Shown: piece by piece, positions 45,395 to 55,000 of the stretch
How positions within the stretch are numbered: position 1 is the stretch's first letter
How the letters are laid out: each line of letters opens with the position of its first letter
Assembly (NCBI RefSeq): GCF_029269825.1
Contig: NZ_JARJHU010000008.1
Coordinates: 62,001 to 126,000 of the forward strand
Direction of reading: 5' to 3'
DNA from: Pedobacter sp. JY14-1
Lineage (GTDB): Bacteria > Bacteroidota > Bacteroidia > Sphingobacteriales > Sphingobacteriaceae
DNA length: 64,000 bases
Notes under the pieces: generated by a model
Database searches by the model: none
Told to the model about the DNA's origin: nothing
The model's input: only the letters and a program-made list of their open reading frames with translations
Program-made: the position numbers and the translations under genes

Positions 45395-46099
45395 ATGGGA
45401 ATATTAGAATCGGGGCTGCTTGGCCCCTTTAGAAATAAAATTGGTCCTGCAGTGGGCCGTAAGCACAACGGACAGAATCTGATCGTAGCGGCCTACAGAA
45501 AGAGCAGAAAACCACCTACCGGGGTACAATTGTGGGAAAGAGAAAAATTCAGATTGTTAAATGGCTTTTTAAGCTGCATCCCTGACCTGGTAGCGCCGGG
45601 ATTTAAAAAATATGCAAAGAAGAAAAGCGCGCTGAATGCAGCTTATTCCTATAATTATCCCAATGCCTTTATGCCAGCCACCCCGGACAATGATCATAGT
45701 GCCACCGGTGAAAACGCGGATGAAGAAGCTAAAACCGCCGGGCCGCGGCTCAACTTTTCCGCGTTGGTATATAGCAGAGGCGACATTGCTATGCCGGATG
45801 GACTGAATGTAAGCAGACATGGCAACCATGTCGTGTTCAATTGGTCTGCGCAGCAACAATCCTTTTATTGTCAGCTCAGTGACCTGGCTTCCTTCCTGGT
45901 CTGCGCTGAAGATGAAAAAGACTTCGTGGTGAGGCTGCGTGCTGCGGAACGCCATGAACTCAGTTTTGAAATGGAGGTTCCCGCGACATTTAACGGCCCC
46001 TTACACTGCTACATGAGTTTCGCTTCTGCGGATGGAAAGCTTCCTGGCAATAGTAAATATGCGGGAGCAATAACTCACTTCAGCATTCCTACAACCTGA
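45395..46099 (+). CDS. DUF6266 family protein, second of a tandem pair
   Basis: 234 residues, paralogous to its neighbour. LLGPFRNKIGPAVGRKHNGQ matches the N-terminal signature, KPPTGVQLWEREKFRLLNGF the second block, and LNFSALVYSRGDIAMP plus GNHVVFNWSA the later ones. An extra charged segment (about 100-118, DNDHSATGENADEE) is absent from the first copy. Start at ATG 45395, 4 bases after the upstream stop; a longer open frame reaching back to 45116 is a shadow of the first gene. Its last 25 bases overlap the end of the convergent cytochrome b5-like gene. Function unknown. Confidence 0.82.
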   Translation: MGILESGLLGPFRNKIGPAVGRKHNGQNLIVAAYRKSRKPPTGVQLWEREKFRLLNGFLSCIPDLVAPGFKKYAKKKSALNAAYSYNYPNAFMPATPDNDHSATGENADEEAKTAGPRLNFSALVYSRGDIAMPDGLNVSRHGNHVVFNWSAQQQSFYCQLSDLASFLVCAEDEKDFVVRLRAAERHELSFEMEVPATFNGPLHCYMSFASADGKLPGNSKYAGAITHFSIPTT

Positions 46100-46311
46100 A
46101 ATTTTTCAAACACGGCTTCTGTATGTGGGGCATCCCCCAGTTCAGCTGTGAGGTCCTGGCCTGCCCAGTGTTCGTAATGTTTGCCGTTCCGCCAGAGGCG
46201 GCTTTCCGAAACGTCGTAGATAAAGCCTTTATAGGCTACCCAAATTTGAGGTTTGTCCTGCCCGTTGCGCAAGGCAAGTTGCTGAGGGGTATATGTGGTT
46301 AGTCCGGTCAT
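46075..46311 (-). CDS. Cytochrome b5-like haem/steroid-binding protein
   Basis: A 78-residue single-domain protein. TTYTPQQLALRNGQ, WVAYKGFIYDVSESRLW, and GKHYEHWAGQDLT with two His in the haem-ligand region match the short prokaryotic cytochrome b5 domain. It may bind haem and carry electrons in the cytoplasm; the redox partner is unknown. I start it at ATG 46311. The frame extends to 46371, but that extension lies inside the terminator hairpin of the upstream sigma gene, so it is not a real signal peptide. The stop end overlaps the second DUF6266 gene by 25 bases. Confidence 0.8.
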   Translation of the reverse strand: MTGLTTYTPQQLALRNGQDKPQIWVAYKGFIYDVSESRLWRNGKHYEHWAGQDLTAELGDAPHTEAVFEKFQVVGMLK

Positions 46312-46343
46312 ATGTTCTGCCCGAAGGCAGTGCAAAAATAGGA

Positions 46344-46393
46344 TTAAAAAAAAGAGGTGGCTTGAAATCATGATAGATTCAAACCACCTCTTT
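46344..46393 (-). terminator. Terminator of the ECF sigma factor gene
   Basis: On the minus strand a hairpin of AAAGAGGTGG and TTGAA segments (46393-46379) pairs with their complements (46365-46351), one mismatch inside the stem. A run of seven to eight T follows (46351-46344). Confidence 0.85.
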
Positions 46394-46435
46394 GTATTTT
46401 AAGCTTTACGCGATGTTATCTGACGCGCCACCTAC

Positions 46436-46966
46436 TCAGGCTACGTTTGCGCCGAGTATTTCCTTTGAGTAAGTTTTCAGGTGTTTTTTCAGGATCTGCC
46501 TGGCCACATGTATACGCGTTTTTACAGTTCCTATAGGAATATTCAATTCCTCTGCAATCTCATGATATTTGAAGCCCTCAAAATATTTGATGAACGGCAC
46601 ATAATATTCAGGCTGTAAGTTGGCCAGGGCCTTGTTGATGTCACCCATGACAAATTTACTTTCGCTGGCATTTGTAGCTGCGCTGTAGTGCAAATTTGCA
46701 GATGAGATATCTTCCGACTGCGTAATGAGGGAATTGGTTTTGACCAGCCTTCTGTAGTTATTGATAAATGTATTTTTCATTATGGTGAATAACCAACCTT
46801 TCAAATTGGTCCCCTCTTTAAACTTGCCATAATAGGTAACCGCTTTCAGCATCGTATCCTGTACCAGGTCGTTTGCGTCCTCAACGTCTCTGGTAAAATT
46901 TAAAGCGAATGACTGTAAAGAAACCGAGTGGTCATTTAACTGAAGGGCAAATTCATTCTTTGTCAT
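46436..46966 (-). CDS. RNA polymerase ECF sigma factor
   Basis: 176 residues with region 2 (FALNFTRDVEDANDLVQDTMLKAV, then LKGWLFTIMKNTFINNYRR) and region 4 (YYVPFIKYFEGFKYHEIAEELNI, then PIGTVKTRIHVARQILKKHL). The full D-A-x-D-L-V-Q-D-T core-binding block is intact. This compact form, without a linked anti-sigma factor or receptor gene, is widely conserved in the Bacteroidota; its regulon here is unknown. The gene stands alone, with a strong terminator at 46393-46344 and 171 A/T-rich bases upstream towards murB. Confidence 0.93.
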   Translation of the reverse strand: MTKNEFALQLNDHSVSLQSFALNFTRDVEDANDLVQDTMLKAVTYYGKFKEGTNLKGWLFTIMKNTFINNYRRLVKTNSLITQSEDISSANLHYSAATNASESKFVMGDINKALANLQPEYYVPFIKYFEGFKYHEIAEELNIPIGTVKTRIHVARQILKKHLKTYSKEILGANVA

Positions 46967-47137
46967 AATGTTTTAATTTTTAGGGTTTTAAAAAGCAGAC
47001 TGTCAATAAAACTACGGATTAACCGCAGATGATTTGTTTAATGTTGAACACCAAAACATATACAATTGGCATACCAAAAAACATTTTTTTGAATTATCAA
47101 ATCTCTTTTACTGCTTTTTTGTTCCTTTAAACATTTG

Positions 47138-48151
47138 TCACAGAATATTTACCTCTCTTTCCAGTCTGATGTGAAATTTGGCATATACGGATTCTATAAT
47201 CTGTTCTGAAAAACTGTACACCTCCTGACCTGTAGCATGACCATAGTTTACCAATACAAGAGCCTGATGCTTCCAGGTTCCGGTTTGTCCGCACTTCAAG
47301 CCTTTAAAACCACATTGCTCAATCAGCCAACCGGCAGCAAATTTAACCTTATCGCCCGGGGCGGGATAACACACGGCCTCAGGGAACCTCGCGAGTACTT
47401 CATCTGCTTCTGACTTTTCAACTACCGGGTTTTTAAAGAAGCTGCCGGCATTGCCAATGGTTGAGGGATCTGGGAGCTTACTTACCCTGATCTCGGAAAC
47501 TATTCTGGAGATATCGGCGATACCGGGAACGGCTATCTGCCTTTTTTTCAATTCCTCTTCGATGGCGCCGTACCGGGTATTGAGCGATGGAACGGTACTG
47601 AGCCGGAATGTTACTGACGTGATGATATATCTGCCCTTCAGTTCGTTCTTGAAGATACTTTCGCGGTATCCGAAGCGGCATTCGGCTTTGTTGAACCGGA
47701 CTACGGCCGAGGAAGCGATTTCAAAAGCAGTACAGGACTCGAAGACATCTTTCAGTTCTACACCATAAGCGCCAATGTTCTGTACGGGGGAGGCGCCTAC
47801 GGTCCCGGGTATGAGGCTGAGGTTTTCAATACCCGCAAAACCGCTCTTCACGCAAAACTGCACCAGGTCGTTCCATACTACACCGGCGCCCGCAGTCACA
47901 TATACAACTTCTTTTTCCCTTCGCGCCTCGATGCCGGGAACAGAGACCTTGATGACCAGCCCGTCAAAATCATGGGTGAATAAGATATTACTGCCGCCGC
48001 CCAGCACCAGGTATGGCTCCTGAAAAGCGCCTTGTACATACAATTGGCTGAGATCATCTTCATGGAATATCTCGGTAAATTTTCTGGCTGTAGCAGGTAC
48101 GCCGAAAGTATTAAAAGGTTTAAGGGCTTTTTGCTGCTCAATAACTGGCAT
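47138..48151 (-). CDS. murB: UDP-N-acetylmuramate dehydrogenase
   Basis: Reduces UDP-GlcNAc-enolpyruvate to UDP-MurNAc with NADPH and FAD in peptidoglycan precursor synthesis. 337 residues of the type I (E. coli) form: FNTFGVPATARKF, YLVLGGGSNILFT, the FAD-binding GIENLSLIPGTVGASPVQNIGAYGVEL region, RFGYRESIFK with the catalytic Arg/Tyr area, GNAGSFFKNPVV with the proton-donating Ser, and the C-terminal TGQEVYSFSEQI. Divergent from the TetR gene at 48255, sharing 103 bases that include ATAACACGTTAT. Confidence 0.96.
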   Translation of the reverse strand: MPVIEQQKALKPFNTFGVPATARKFTEIFHEDDLSQLYVQGAFQEPYLVLGGGSNILFTHDFDGLVIKVSVPGIEARREKEVVYVTAGAGVVWNDLVQFCVKSGFAGIENLSLIPGTVGASPVQNIGAYGVELKDVFESCTAFEIASSAVVRFNKAECRFGYRESIFKNELKGRYIITSVTFRLSTVPSLNTRYGAIEEELKKRQIAVPGIADISRIVSEIRVSKLPDPSTIGNAGSFFKNPVVEKSEADEVLARFPEAVCYPAPGDKVKFAAGWLIEQCGFKGLKCGQTGTWKHQALVLVNYGHATGQEVYSFSEQIIESVYAKFHIRLEREVNIL

Positions 48152-48254
48152 AATTTTGTGATAACACGTTATATAAATGGTACAAACTTAGATAAAAAAA
48201 TTGCCTATTTTTCCCCTGCGTTAGCAAAAGGGAGATTTAGGTTCAATATGAAAC

Positions 48255-48863
48255 ATGGAAAACCAGGACAAAAAGAAAATACTGATTATAGAAGCTGCAT
48301 TAAAACGTTTCGCCCATTACGGGCTGGCCAAGACCACAATGACCGAGATTGCCAAAGACATTTCTTTTTCCAAAGCGCTGCTGTATTACTATTTTCCAGA
48401 CAAACTAAGCCTCTATGTAAGTACCATTGAACATCTGATGCAGATTGTGAGCCGCGACCTGGTCAGGTCCATCGACAAGGCCAGCACCTGTACCGAAGGC
48501 GTGCTTAAACTGTTGCAGAAACGTCAGTCTTATATCCAGAAATACTATAATCTTTTTGAATCCAACCAGCTCATCGGCCATGAGCTGCCTGAAGGCCTGA
48601 AGGATAAGTTTCAGCGTGCGCGGACATTTGAGGCCATTATTCTCAATTCTCTTTTCAACAGGGGTATTGCCAGCGGGGAACTGAAAATAGAAGACGTAAA
48701 GCTGGCCACCGAAATCTTTATAGATGCCATATCCGGCATCCACTTTAACGTACTGACCAGGGAAAAGAGCATTTTGCCGGATAAGGAACAGTTCAGGCAA
48801 ATCTTCCTGAAGGAAAAGATGTTTGCCGAGATTTTCCTGAACGGCTTAAAAAACACGCAATAA
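48255..48863 (+). CDS. TetR family transcriptional regulator, first paralogue
   Basis: 202 residues. The N-terminal helix-turn-helix (about 8-55) reads ILIIEAALKRFAHYGLAK, TTMTEIAKDISFSKALLYYYF, PDKLSLY, a standard TetR DNA-binding domain. The C-terminal ligand domain (60-202) is of the form found beside efflux pumps. It is closely similar to the next gene (48974) in its first 55 residues, pointing to a tandem duplication. It probably represses the efflux operon or itself; the ligand is unknown. A partial palindrome ATAACACGTTAT (48160-48171) lies upstream, in the gap shared with murB. Confidence 0.92.
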   Translation: MENQDKKKILIIEAALKRFAHYGLAKTTMTEIAKDISFSKALLYYYFPDKLSLYVSTIEHLMQIVSRDLVRSIDKASTCTEGVLKLLQKRQSYIQKYYNLFESNQLIGHELPEGLKDKFQRARTFEAIILNSLFNRGIASGELKIEDVKLATEIFIDAISGIHFNVLTREKSILPDKEQFRQIFLKEKMFAEIFLNGLKNTQ

Positions 48864-48973
48864 GTCACAGCATTGTCAATTTCCGGAAGTTTTGAAAGAC
48901 AAAATTTCCTGTGAAGGTTTATGGCCTTACTTTTGACCCAAAGAATAAAAAAGTCAGAAAGTAAAAAAGTAAA

Positions 48974-49579
48974 ATGGTAGAAACTGATAAAAAGCGTGAG
49001 ATGATTATCGATGGGGCGATCAAGCGTTTTATCCACTATGGCATTAATAAGACGACGATGAATGAGATCGCCGATGACCTGTCGGTATCCAAACCTTCGT
49101 TATATTATTATTTCCCCGACAAGAGCAGCCTGGTACACGGAGTGATCGACAAGATCTTTTCCGATTACTTCGAGATTGTAGAAAGAGAAGCCGATTCAAC
49201 GGAACCGCTTGAAGAACGGCTTGCCTATTTCGCTGAGGTGAAGCACCGTTTTTTCCAGAAGTATTATATGCTCCATCTTTCAGGTGGCAGCCCGGACCCG
49301 GCACTCAATTCCGAGGAACTGAAGAACTTCTTTTTAAAAATGAAGAAAAAGAACGAGGATTTCCATGCGAGCATATTCCAGCAGGCCGTTGACAGGGGTG
49401 AGATCAAACCCGTTAATGTGAGTAAAATTGCAGAGCTTTATCTGGAAAGCCAGGCGGGCATCACTTCGCTCTGTATCCTTCATGGCAATAAGGAACTTTT
49501 TCCCAGCAAGAAGGAAATGAAATTAATGCTTGAAAAGCAGCTGGACCTCTCCGGCATATTTATTAAAGGATTACAATAG
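48974..49579 (+). CDS. TetR family transcriptional regulator, second paralogue
   Basis: 201 residues, a paralogue of the preceding regulator. MIIDGAIKRFIHYGINK, TTMNEIADDLSVSKPSLYYYF and PDKSSLV form the helix-turn-helix. The ligand domain diverges (acidic EREADSTEPLEERLAYFAEV) from that of the first copy, so the two may sense different molecules. The TolC gene starts 14 bases after its stop, which suggests it is the first gene of the efflux operon. It is preceded by TACTTTTG (48928-48935), a TAnnTTTG-type -7 element. Confidence 0.92.
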   Translation: MVETDKKREMIIDGAIKRFIHYGINKTTMNEIADDLSVSKPSLYYYFPDKSSLVHGVIDKIFSDYFEIVEREADSTEPLEERLAYFAEVKHRFFQKYYMLHLSGGSPDPALNSEELKNFFLKMKKKNEDFHASIFQQAVDRGEIKPVNVSKIAELYLESQAGITSLCILHGNKELFPSKKEMKLMLEKQLDLSGIFIKGLQ

Positions 49580-49593
49580 ATTCCACTTATCAT

Positions 49594-50937
49594 ATGAAAA
49601 CTGTAATGAAACAGATAAAGACCATACCACTGCTGATCCTGGCGATGGTACTGGCAGTTACGGCAGATGCACAGCAGACACTGACGCTCAGGGATGCCTT
49701 GAACTATGCGGTCCAGAACAATGCCAACGCACGGAAAGCCAAGCTTGACATTGACGGCGGCAAGTATAAGACCCAGGAGGTAAGGGCTCAGGCGCTGCCG
49801 CAGATCACGGGAACTACAGGGCTGACCTATAACCCGATCATCGGGCAGCTGGTCGCGAACTTCGGAGGACAGACTCAGTCGATCCAGCTGGGCCAGGCCT
49901 GGAATTCCAGTGCCGGAGTACAGCTTTCGCAGCAGCTGTTCAACCAGCAGGTATTCACCGGCCTTCAGGCAGCAAAATCAAGTGAGGAATACTATGCGCT
50001 TTCTTCACAGCTTACTGAAGAGCAGGTGATTGAACTGGTAGCTAACAACTATTACCAGGTGCTGGTAAACAGGCAGCAACTGAATGTGATCGACACCAAC
50101 TTAAAAAACATCAGGGTGGTTGAAAAGATTATTACCAACCAGTATGCCAACGGCCTGGCAAAAAAGATCGATGTGGACCGCATCAAGGTGAACATTACTA
50201 ATCTGGAAACACAACGTACACAAATCATTAACGCGGTCACACAGCTTGAAAACCAGTTGAAGCTTTCTATGGGTATGCCCGTGACTACGGTGATTGAGCT
50301 GCCTAAAACGGAACTGACCGAGGTGAGCCAGTTGCCGGAACTCGCAGAATCGGTAAACCTGGATAACCGTACAGAGATCAGGTTACTGGATATACAGGAC
50401 AAGCTGTTGTCACTGCAACGAAAGGCCTATGTTTCGGAATACTTTCCCAATCTTTCTCTTTCGGCCAATTACATGTATTCGAGCCAGGCTAACCGCTTTG
50501 ATTATCTGAAATCGAATATGGCGGCCATTGGCTATGATGCTTCGGCCATAGGGCTGACGCTTAGGGTACCGATCTTTAACGGCTTTCTCACCCGCTCAAA
50601 GATACGCCAGGCCGATATTGATATTAAAAAAGCGAATGAAGACCGCAGACAGGCGGTAAATTCACTGAACCTGGCCTACGAAAATGCCAAGATCGCTTTG
50701 CGCAACAGTGTGAGCACAATCAATGCACAGAGAAAGAATGCACAGCTTGCCGATGAGATCTACAGGAGCACGCAAAACAATTACAACAACGGGCTGGCCA
50801 GCCTGACCGACCTGCTGGATACTGAGAATGCACTTACAAACGCACAGAACAGTTATACCCAGGCGCTGCTGAACTATAAGGTAGCGGAAATACAATTAAT
50901 CAAATCAAAAGGAAATATCAAATCACTCTTACAATGA
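49594..50937 (+). CDS. TolC-family outer membrane efflux protein
   Basis: 447 residues with a signal peptide (LLILAMVLAVTADAQQ) and two OEP repeats of long helices and beta hairpins. Indicators are LTLRDALNYAVQNNANARKAKLD at the start of the mature protein, and the paired blocks VELVANNYYQVLVN-like and AVNSLNLAYENAKIALRNSV. A late NNYNNGLASLTDLLDTENAL is the family's typical end. It forms the outer membrane channel of the tripartite pump. Its stop overlaps the ATG of the adaptor by 4 bases, so translation is coupled. Confidence 0.94.
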   Translation: MKTVMKQIKTIPLLILAMVLAVTADAQQTLTLRDALNYAVQNNANARKAKLDIDGGKYKTQEVRAQALPQITGTTGLTYNPIIGQLVANFGGQTQSIQLGQAWNSSAGVQLSQQLFNQQVFTGLQAAKSSEEYYALSSQLTEEQVIELVANNYYQVLVNRQQLNVIDTNLKNIRVVEKIITNQYANGLAKKIDVDRIKVNITNLETQRTQIINAVTQLENQLKLSMGMPVTTVIELPKTELTEVSQLPELAESVNLDNRTEIRLLDIQDKLLSLQRKAYVSEYFPNLSLSANYMYSSQANRFDYLKSNMAAIGYDASAIGLTLRVPIFNGFLTRSKIRQADIDIKKANEDRRQAVNSLNLAYENAKIALRNSVSTINAQRKNAQLADEIYRSTQNNYNNGLASLTDLLDTENALTNAQNSYTQALLNYKVAEIQLIKSKGNIKSLLQ

Positions 50938-52001
50938 AAAGAATAGTTATAACAGTCTTGGTGGTCGTGCTTGCCTTAGGTGGCATTGCATTGGTATTGA
51001 CCAATAATAAGAAAAAGAACGAAGCAAAGACGGCCTTCATTGCTAAGGGCGGCGGTGCCGTTGCGGTTCGTGTGGCCCAGGTAGAAAAAAAGGTAGTGGA
51101 CCAGGACTTCAGTGCGAACGGTAATTTTGCACCTAACAAGGAACTGAACCTGCTGAACGAGAACTCGGGCCGGGTAACCCGGATATTTGTAGATGAAGGT
51201 GACCGTGTGAGCAAAGGCCAGGTACTGGCCCGCATTGATGCTGAAATTATCAATACTGACAGGGAAACTGCACAAGTTACTTACCAGAATGCACTCAAGG
51301 ACCTGGCCAGGTATGAGAGTTCGTTCAAGACCGGCGGCGTGACCCAGCAGCAACTGGACCAGGCAAGGCTGAGTGCTGAAAGCGCAAAGCTACGCCTCCA
51401 GGCTTCGCAGCGCAGGGTAAGCGATGCGAACATCAAATCTCCGATCAATGGCGTGGTAAACAAACGGTATATTGAAGTTGGTGCTTTCGTCAACTCACAG
51501 GGAACCCAGTTGTTCGAACTGGTAGACGTATCTAAACTGAAGCTGAAAGTGAACGTAAATGAAGCCCAGGTGGCCAACCTGAAAATCGGGGACCGTATCG
51601 AGATTCAGTCTTCGGTATTTCCTGACGAGAAATTCTCGGGCAAGGTGACCTTCATAGCGCCCAAAGCTGATGCTACGTTGAACTTCCCGGTTGAAATTGA
51701 GGTGGAAAACACCCACAAGAACAGCCTTAAAGCGGGAATGTATGGCACTGCGGTATTCAAGTTTCCTAAACATGCGCCATCTATCCTGATTCCGCGCACC
51801 TCATTTGTAGGCAGCGTGAGCAGTAACGAAGTATTTGTGCTGGACAGGGCCAGTAACACCGCGAAGGTCAGAAAGGTGGTCAGCGGCCGCATCCTGGGTG
51901 ACAATGTGGAGATCCTGGATGGACTGAAAGAAGGCGAAACAGTGATCACCAGCGGCCAGATCAACCTGACCAACGGTACCGCTGTGACGATCGTTAAGTA
52001 A
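50934..52001 (+). CDS. RND efflux periplasmic adaptor (membrane fusion protein)
   Basis: 355 residues: an N-terminal membrane segment (IVITVLVVVLALGGIALVLT) and a lipoyl-like/barrel-sandwich hybrid (VFVDEGDRVSKGQVLARID, where the mRNA reads IFVDEG...). There follow a helical hairpin (RETAQVTYQNALKDLARYES), then the returning half DANIKSPINGVVNKRYIEVGAF and the beta-barrel and membrane-proximal domains. It links the RND pump in the inner membrane to the TolC channel. Coupled to the TolC gene upstream and 21 bases before the pump gene. Confidence 0.94.
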   Translation: MKRIVITVLVVVLALGGIALVLTNNKKKNEAKTAFIAKGGGAVAVRVAQVEKKVVDQDFSANGNFAPNKELNLLNENSGRVTRIFVDEGDRVSKGQVLARIDAEIINTDRETAQVTYQNALKDLARYESSFKTGGVTQQQLDQARLSAESAKLRLQASQRRVSDANIKSPINGVVNKRYIEVGAFVNSQGTQLFELVDVSKLKLKVNVNEAQVANLKIGDRIEIQSSVFPDEKFSGKVTFIAPKADATLNFPVEIEVENTHKNSLKAGMYGTAVFKFPKHAPSILIPRTSFVGSVSSNEVFVLDRASNTAKVRKVVSGRILGDNVEILDGLKEGETVITSGQINLTNGTAVTIVK

Positions 52002-52022
52002 ACCACCCCAACAGAAAGAAAA

Positions 52023-55000
52023 ATGAAAATAACAGACATATCCATAAAAAGGCCCTCGCTGGTAATTGTGGTATTTACCGCGCTTACCCTCCTAGGGCTG
52101 CTGAGCTACTTTTCGCTGGGTTATGAATTACTTCCTAAATTCTCCCCGAACGTAGTCTCTATATCGACCATCTACCCCGGCGCTTCGCCGAGTGAGGTGG
52201 AGAATACCGTAACTAAAAAGGTCGAGGATGCGGTATCTTCGATGGAAAATATCAAGAAGATCAATTCGGTATCTTTCGAGGGCATTTCCAACGTAACCAT
52301 TACGCTTACAGATGCGGCTAACATTGACATTGCGCTCAATGACGCCCAGCGTAAGGTAAATGCCATCCTGGCTACCCTGCCTGAAGATGTGAAAACACCA
52401 TCACTGAGTAAGTTTTCACTGGACGACCTTCCCGTGATCACCATGACCGCAGCGGCAAACATGGACGACGTGAGCTTTTATGACCTGATTGACCAGCGCA
52501 TTGCCCCGGTGATCTCCAGGGTAAGCGGTATTGCCCAGGTGAACCTGGTAGGCGGGTCTGAGCGCGAGATACAGGTTTCCCTGGACGCCAACAAAATGCA
52601 GGGCTATAACTTATCGGCCCCTCAGGTGCAGCAGATGATCCTGAACTCTAACCTTGACTTTCCAACCGGAAGCGTAAAGACCCAGAGCCAGGATGTACTG
52701 ATCCGTTTATCGGGTAAATACAGGAGTATTGAAGAATTGAGGAACCTGGTATTGACGACCGGCAAGGACGGGGCACAGATCCGTCTGGGCGATATCGCCG
52801 ATGTTCAGGACGCTAAAAAAGAAACGGAGAAACTTGCACGTGTAGACAGGCAGGCTTCCATTGCGATCCAGATCATCAAGCAAAGCGACGCAAACGCGGT
52901 TGAAGTGAGTAAAGGTGTACATGCGATCATAGAAAAACTTCAGACCGAATATGCCGCCAGCAAACTTCAGCTCAGGATCGTCAACGACAGCTCTATATTT
53001 ACGCTGCAATCTGCGGACGCGGTAATCCATGACCTGATGATCGCGGTGGTCCTGGTGGCCTTCGTGATGCTGTTCTTCCTTCATAGTCTGAGAAACGCGG
53101 TGATCGTGATGGTATCCATCCCGGCATCGCTGATCGCGACATTTATTGGTATTAAACTGTTTGGCTTTACGCTGAACCTGATGTCCCTGCTGGGTCTCTC
53201 ACTGGTGGTAGGTATCCTTGTGGATGATGCTATCGTGGTACTGGAAAACATCCAGCGCCACATGGAAATGGGTAAAAATAAGGTACGCGCGGCATCTGAC
53301 GCGACCCGTGAGATCGGCTTTACGGTAGTGTCCATCACCTTTGTAATCGTGGTGGTATTCTTCCCGATCGCGATCAGTACCGGCCTGGTTTCCAACGTAC
53401 TTCGCCAGTTCTGTGTAGTGGTGATTATCGCTACCCTGCTTTCCCTCCTGGCTTCGTTTACGATTGTGCCGCTGCTTTTCTCACGTTACGGTAAACTGGA
53501 ACATATTGAAGGCAAGAACATGTTCGGCCGTTTCATCCTCTGGTTCGAGAAACAACTGAAGAAGTTTACGATATGGATCACTGGTATCCTGAACTGGTCG
53601 CTAAACCATAAGGCCATTACCTTAGTTGGCGTATTTATACTGTTCCTGAGTTCATGCGGGCTTTTAGGTGCAGGCTTTATCGGGACAGAGTTCTTTCCCA
53701 AGTCAGATAAAGGAGAATTCCTGGTACAGATCGAATTACCGAAAGATGCCTCTCTGGAACAGACCAACTTCTTTACACAAAGGGCGGAGGCCTTCCTGGA
53801 GAAACAGCCGGAAATTACCCAGCTGATCACGACCGTAGGCCAGGCCAGCGGTGATATGGGTGGTACACAGGCTACAGCCTATAAATCGGAGATCAATGTA
53901 AAGCTTGTTGAACGTGACCAGCGCGAAGGGGTATCGTCCGATATCTTTGCCACAAAGATGAGCCGTGCCCTGGCCAAGGAACTGGTGGGCGCAAAGGTGA
54001 AGACCGTGCCGATCAGTATCCTGGGGATTGCAGAAAATGCACCGATCAGCCTGGTGGTAACGGGTTCTGACCTGGACAGCGTACTGAAATATGCTCAGGG
54101 TGCGAAAGACCTGCTGTCAACGATTTCAGGTGCCACGGAACTTAAGCTCTCGGTGGAGAAAGGAACCCCTGAGATCAACGTCCAGGTAGACCGGGATAAA
54201 ATGTCGGCGATGGGCCTCACACTGGCTACGGTAGGTTCTACCATGCAGACCGCCTTTGCGGGCAATACCGACGGAAAGTTCAGGAAGGGTGAATATGAAT
54301 ATGATATCAATATCCAGTTCCAGGATTTTAACCGGAAGAATATAGATGACGTGCGGAACCTGGTATTTATCAATGACAAGGGTGCGCAGGTTAAACTGTC
54401 CCAGTTTGCCAGTATCACGGAAGGCTCCGGTCCGAGCCAGCTGGAGCGTATGAATAAGTCTACATCTGTAGCCGTTCAGGCCCAGTCTATAGGCAGACCT
54501 ACCGGATCCATTGTGGAGGAATTCAGGACCAAGCTGGAAGAATATCAGAAAAACGGAAAGCTGAAGGCACCTCTAGGTGTTGGCTATACCTGGGCAGGTG
54601 ACCAGGAAAACCAGAGCGAAGGCTTCGGAACACTGGGTATTGCCCTGATCTCTGCCATTATCCTGGTATACCTGATCATGGTGGCACTTTATGATAGCTT
54701 CGTGTACCCGCTGGTAGTCATGTTCTCACTGCCGCTGGCGATGATCGGTGCGCTTCTCGCACTGGCGCTGTCCAACAACTCACTGGGTATTTTCACGATC
54801 CTCGGTCTGATCATGCTGATGGGTCTGGTAGCGAAGAACGCGATCCTGATTGTCGACTTTACCAACCATCAGAAGGCCGAAGGCAAAACGACACGTGAGG
54901 CATTGGTGCTGGCTAACCACGCCCGTTTGCGGCCGATCCTGATGACTACTATTGCGATGGTATTTGGTATGCTCCCGATAGCGATTGCCAGCGGAGCGGG

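Noticed and set aside
48160-48171. ATAACACGTTAT as a TetR operator
   Set aside because: Only a 5-base half-site and no second copy that I can see between the two TetR genes, so it is mentioned but not listed as a feature.
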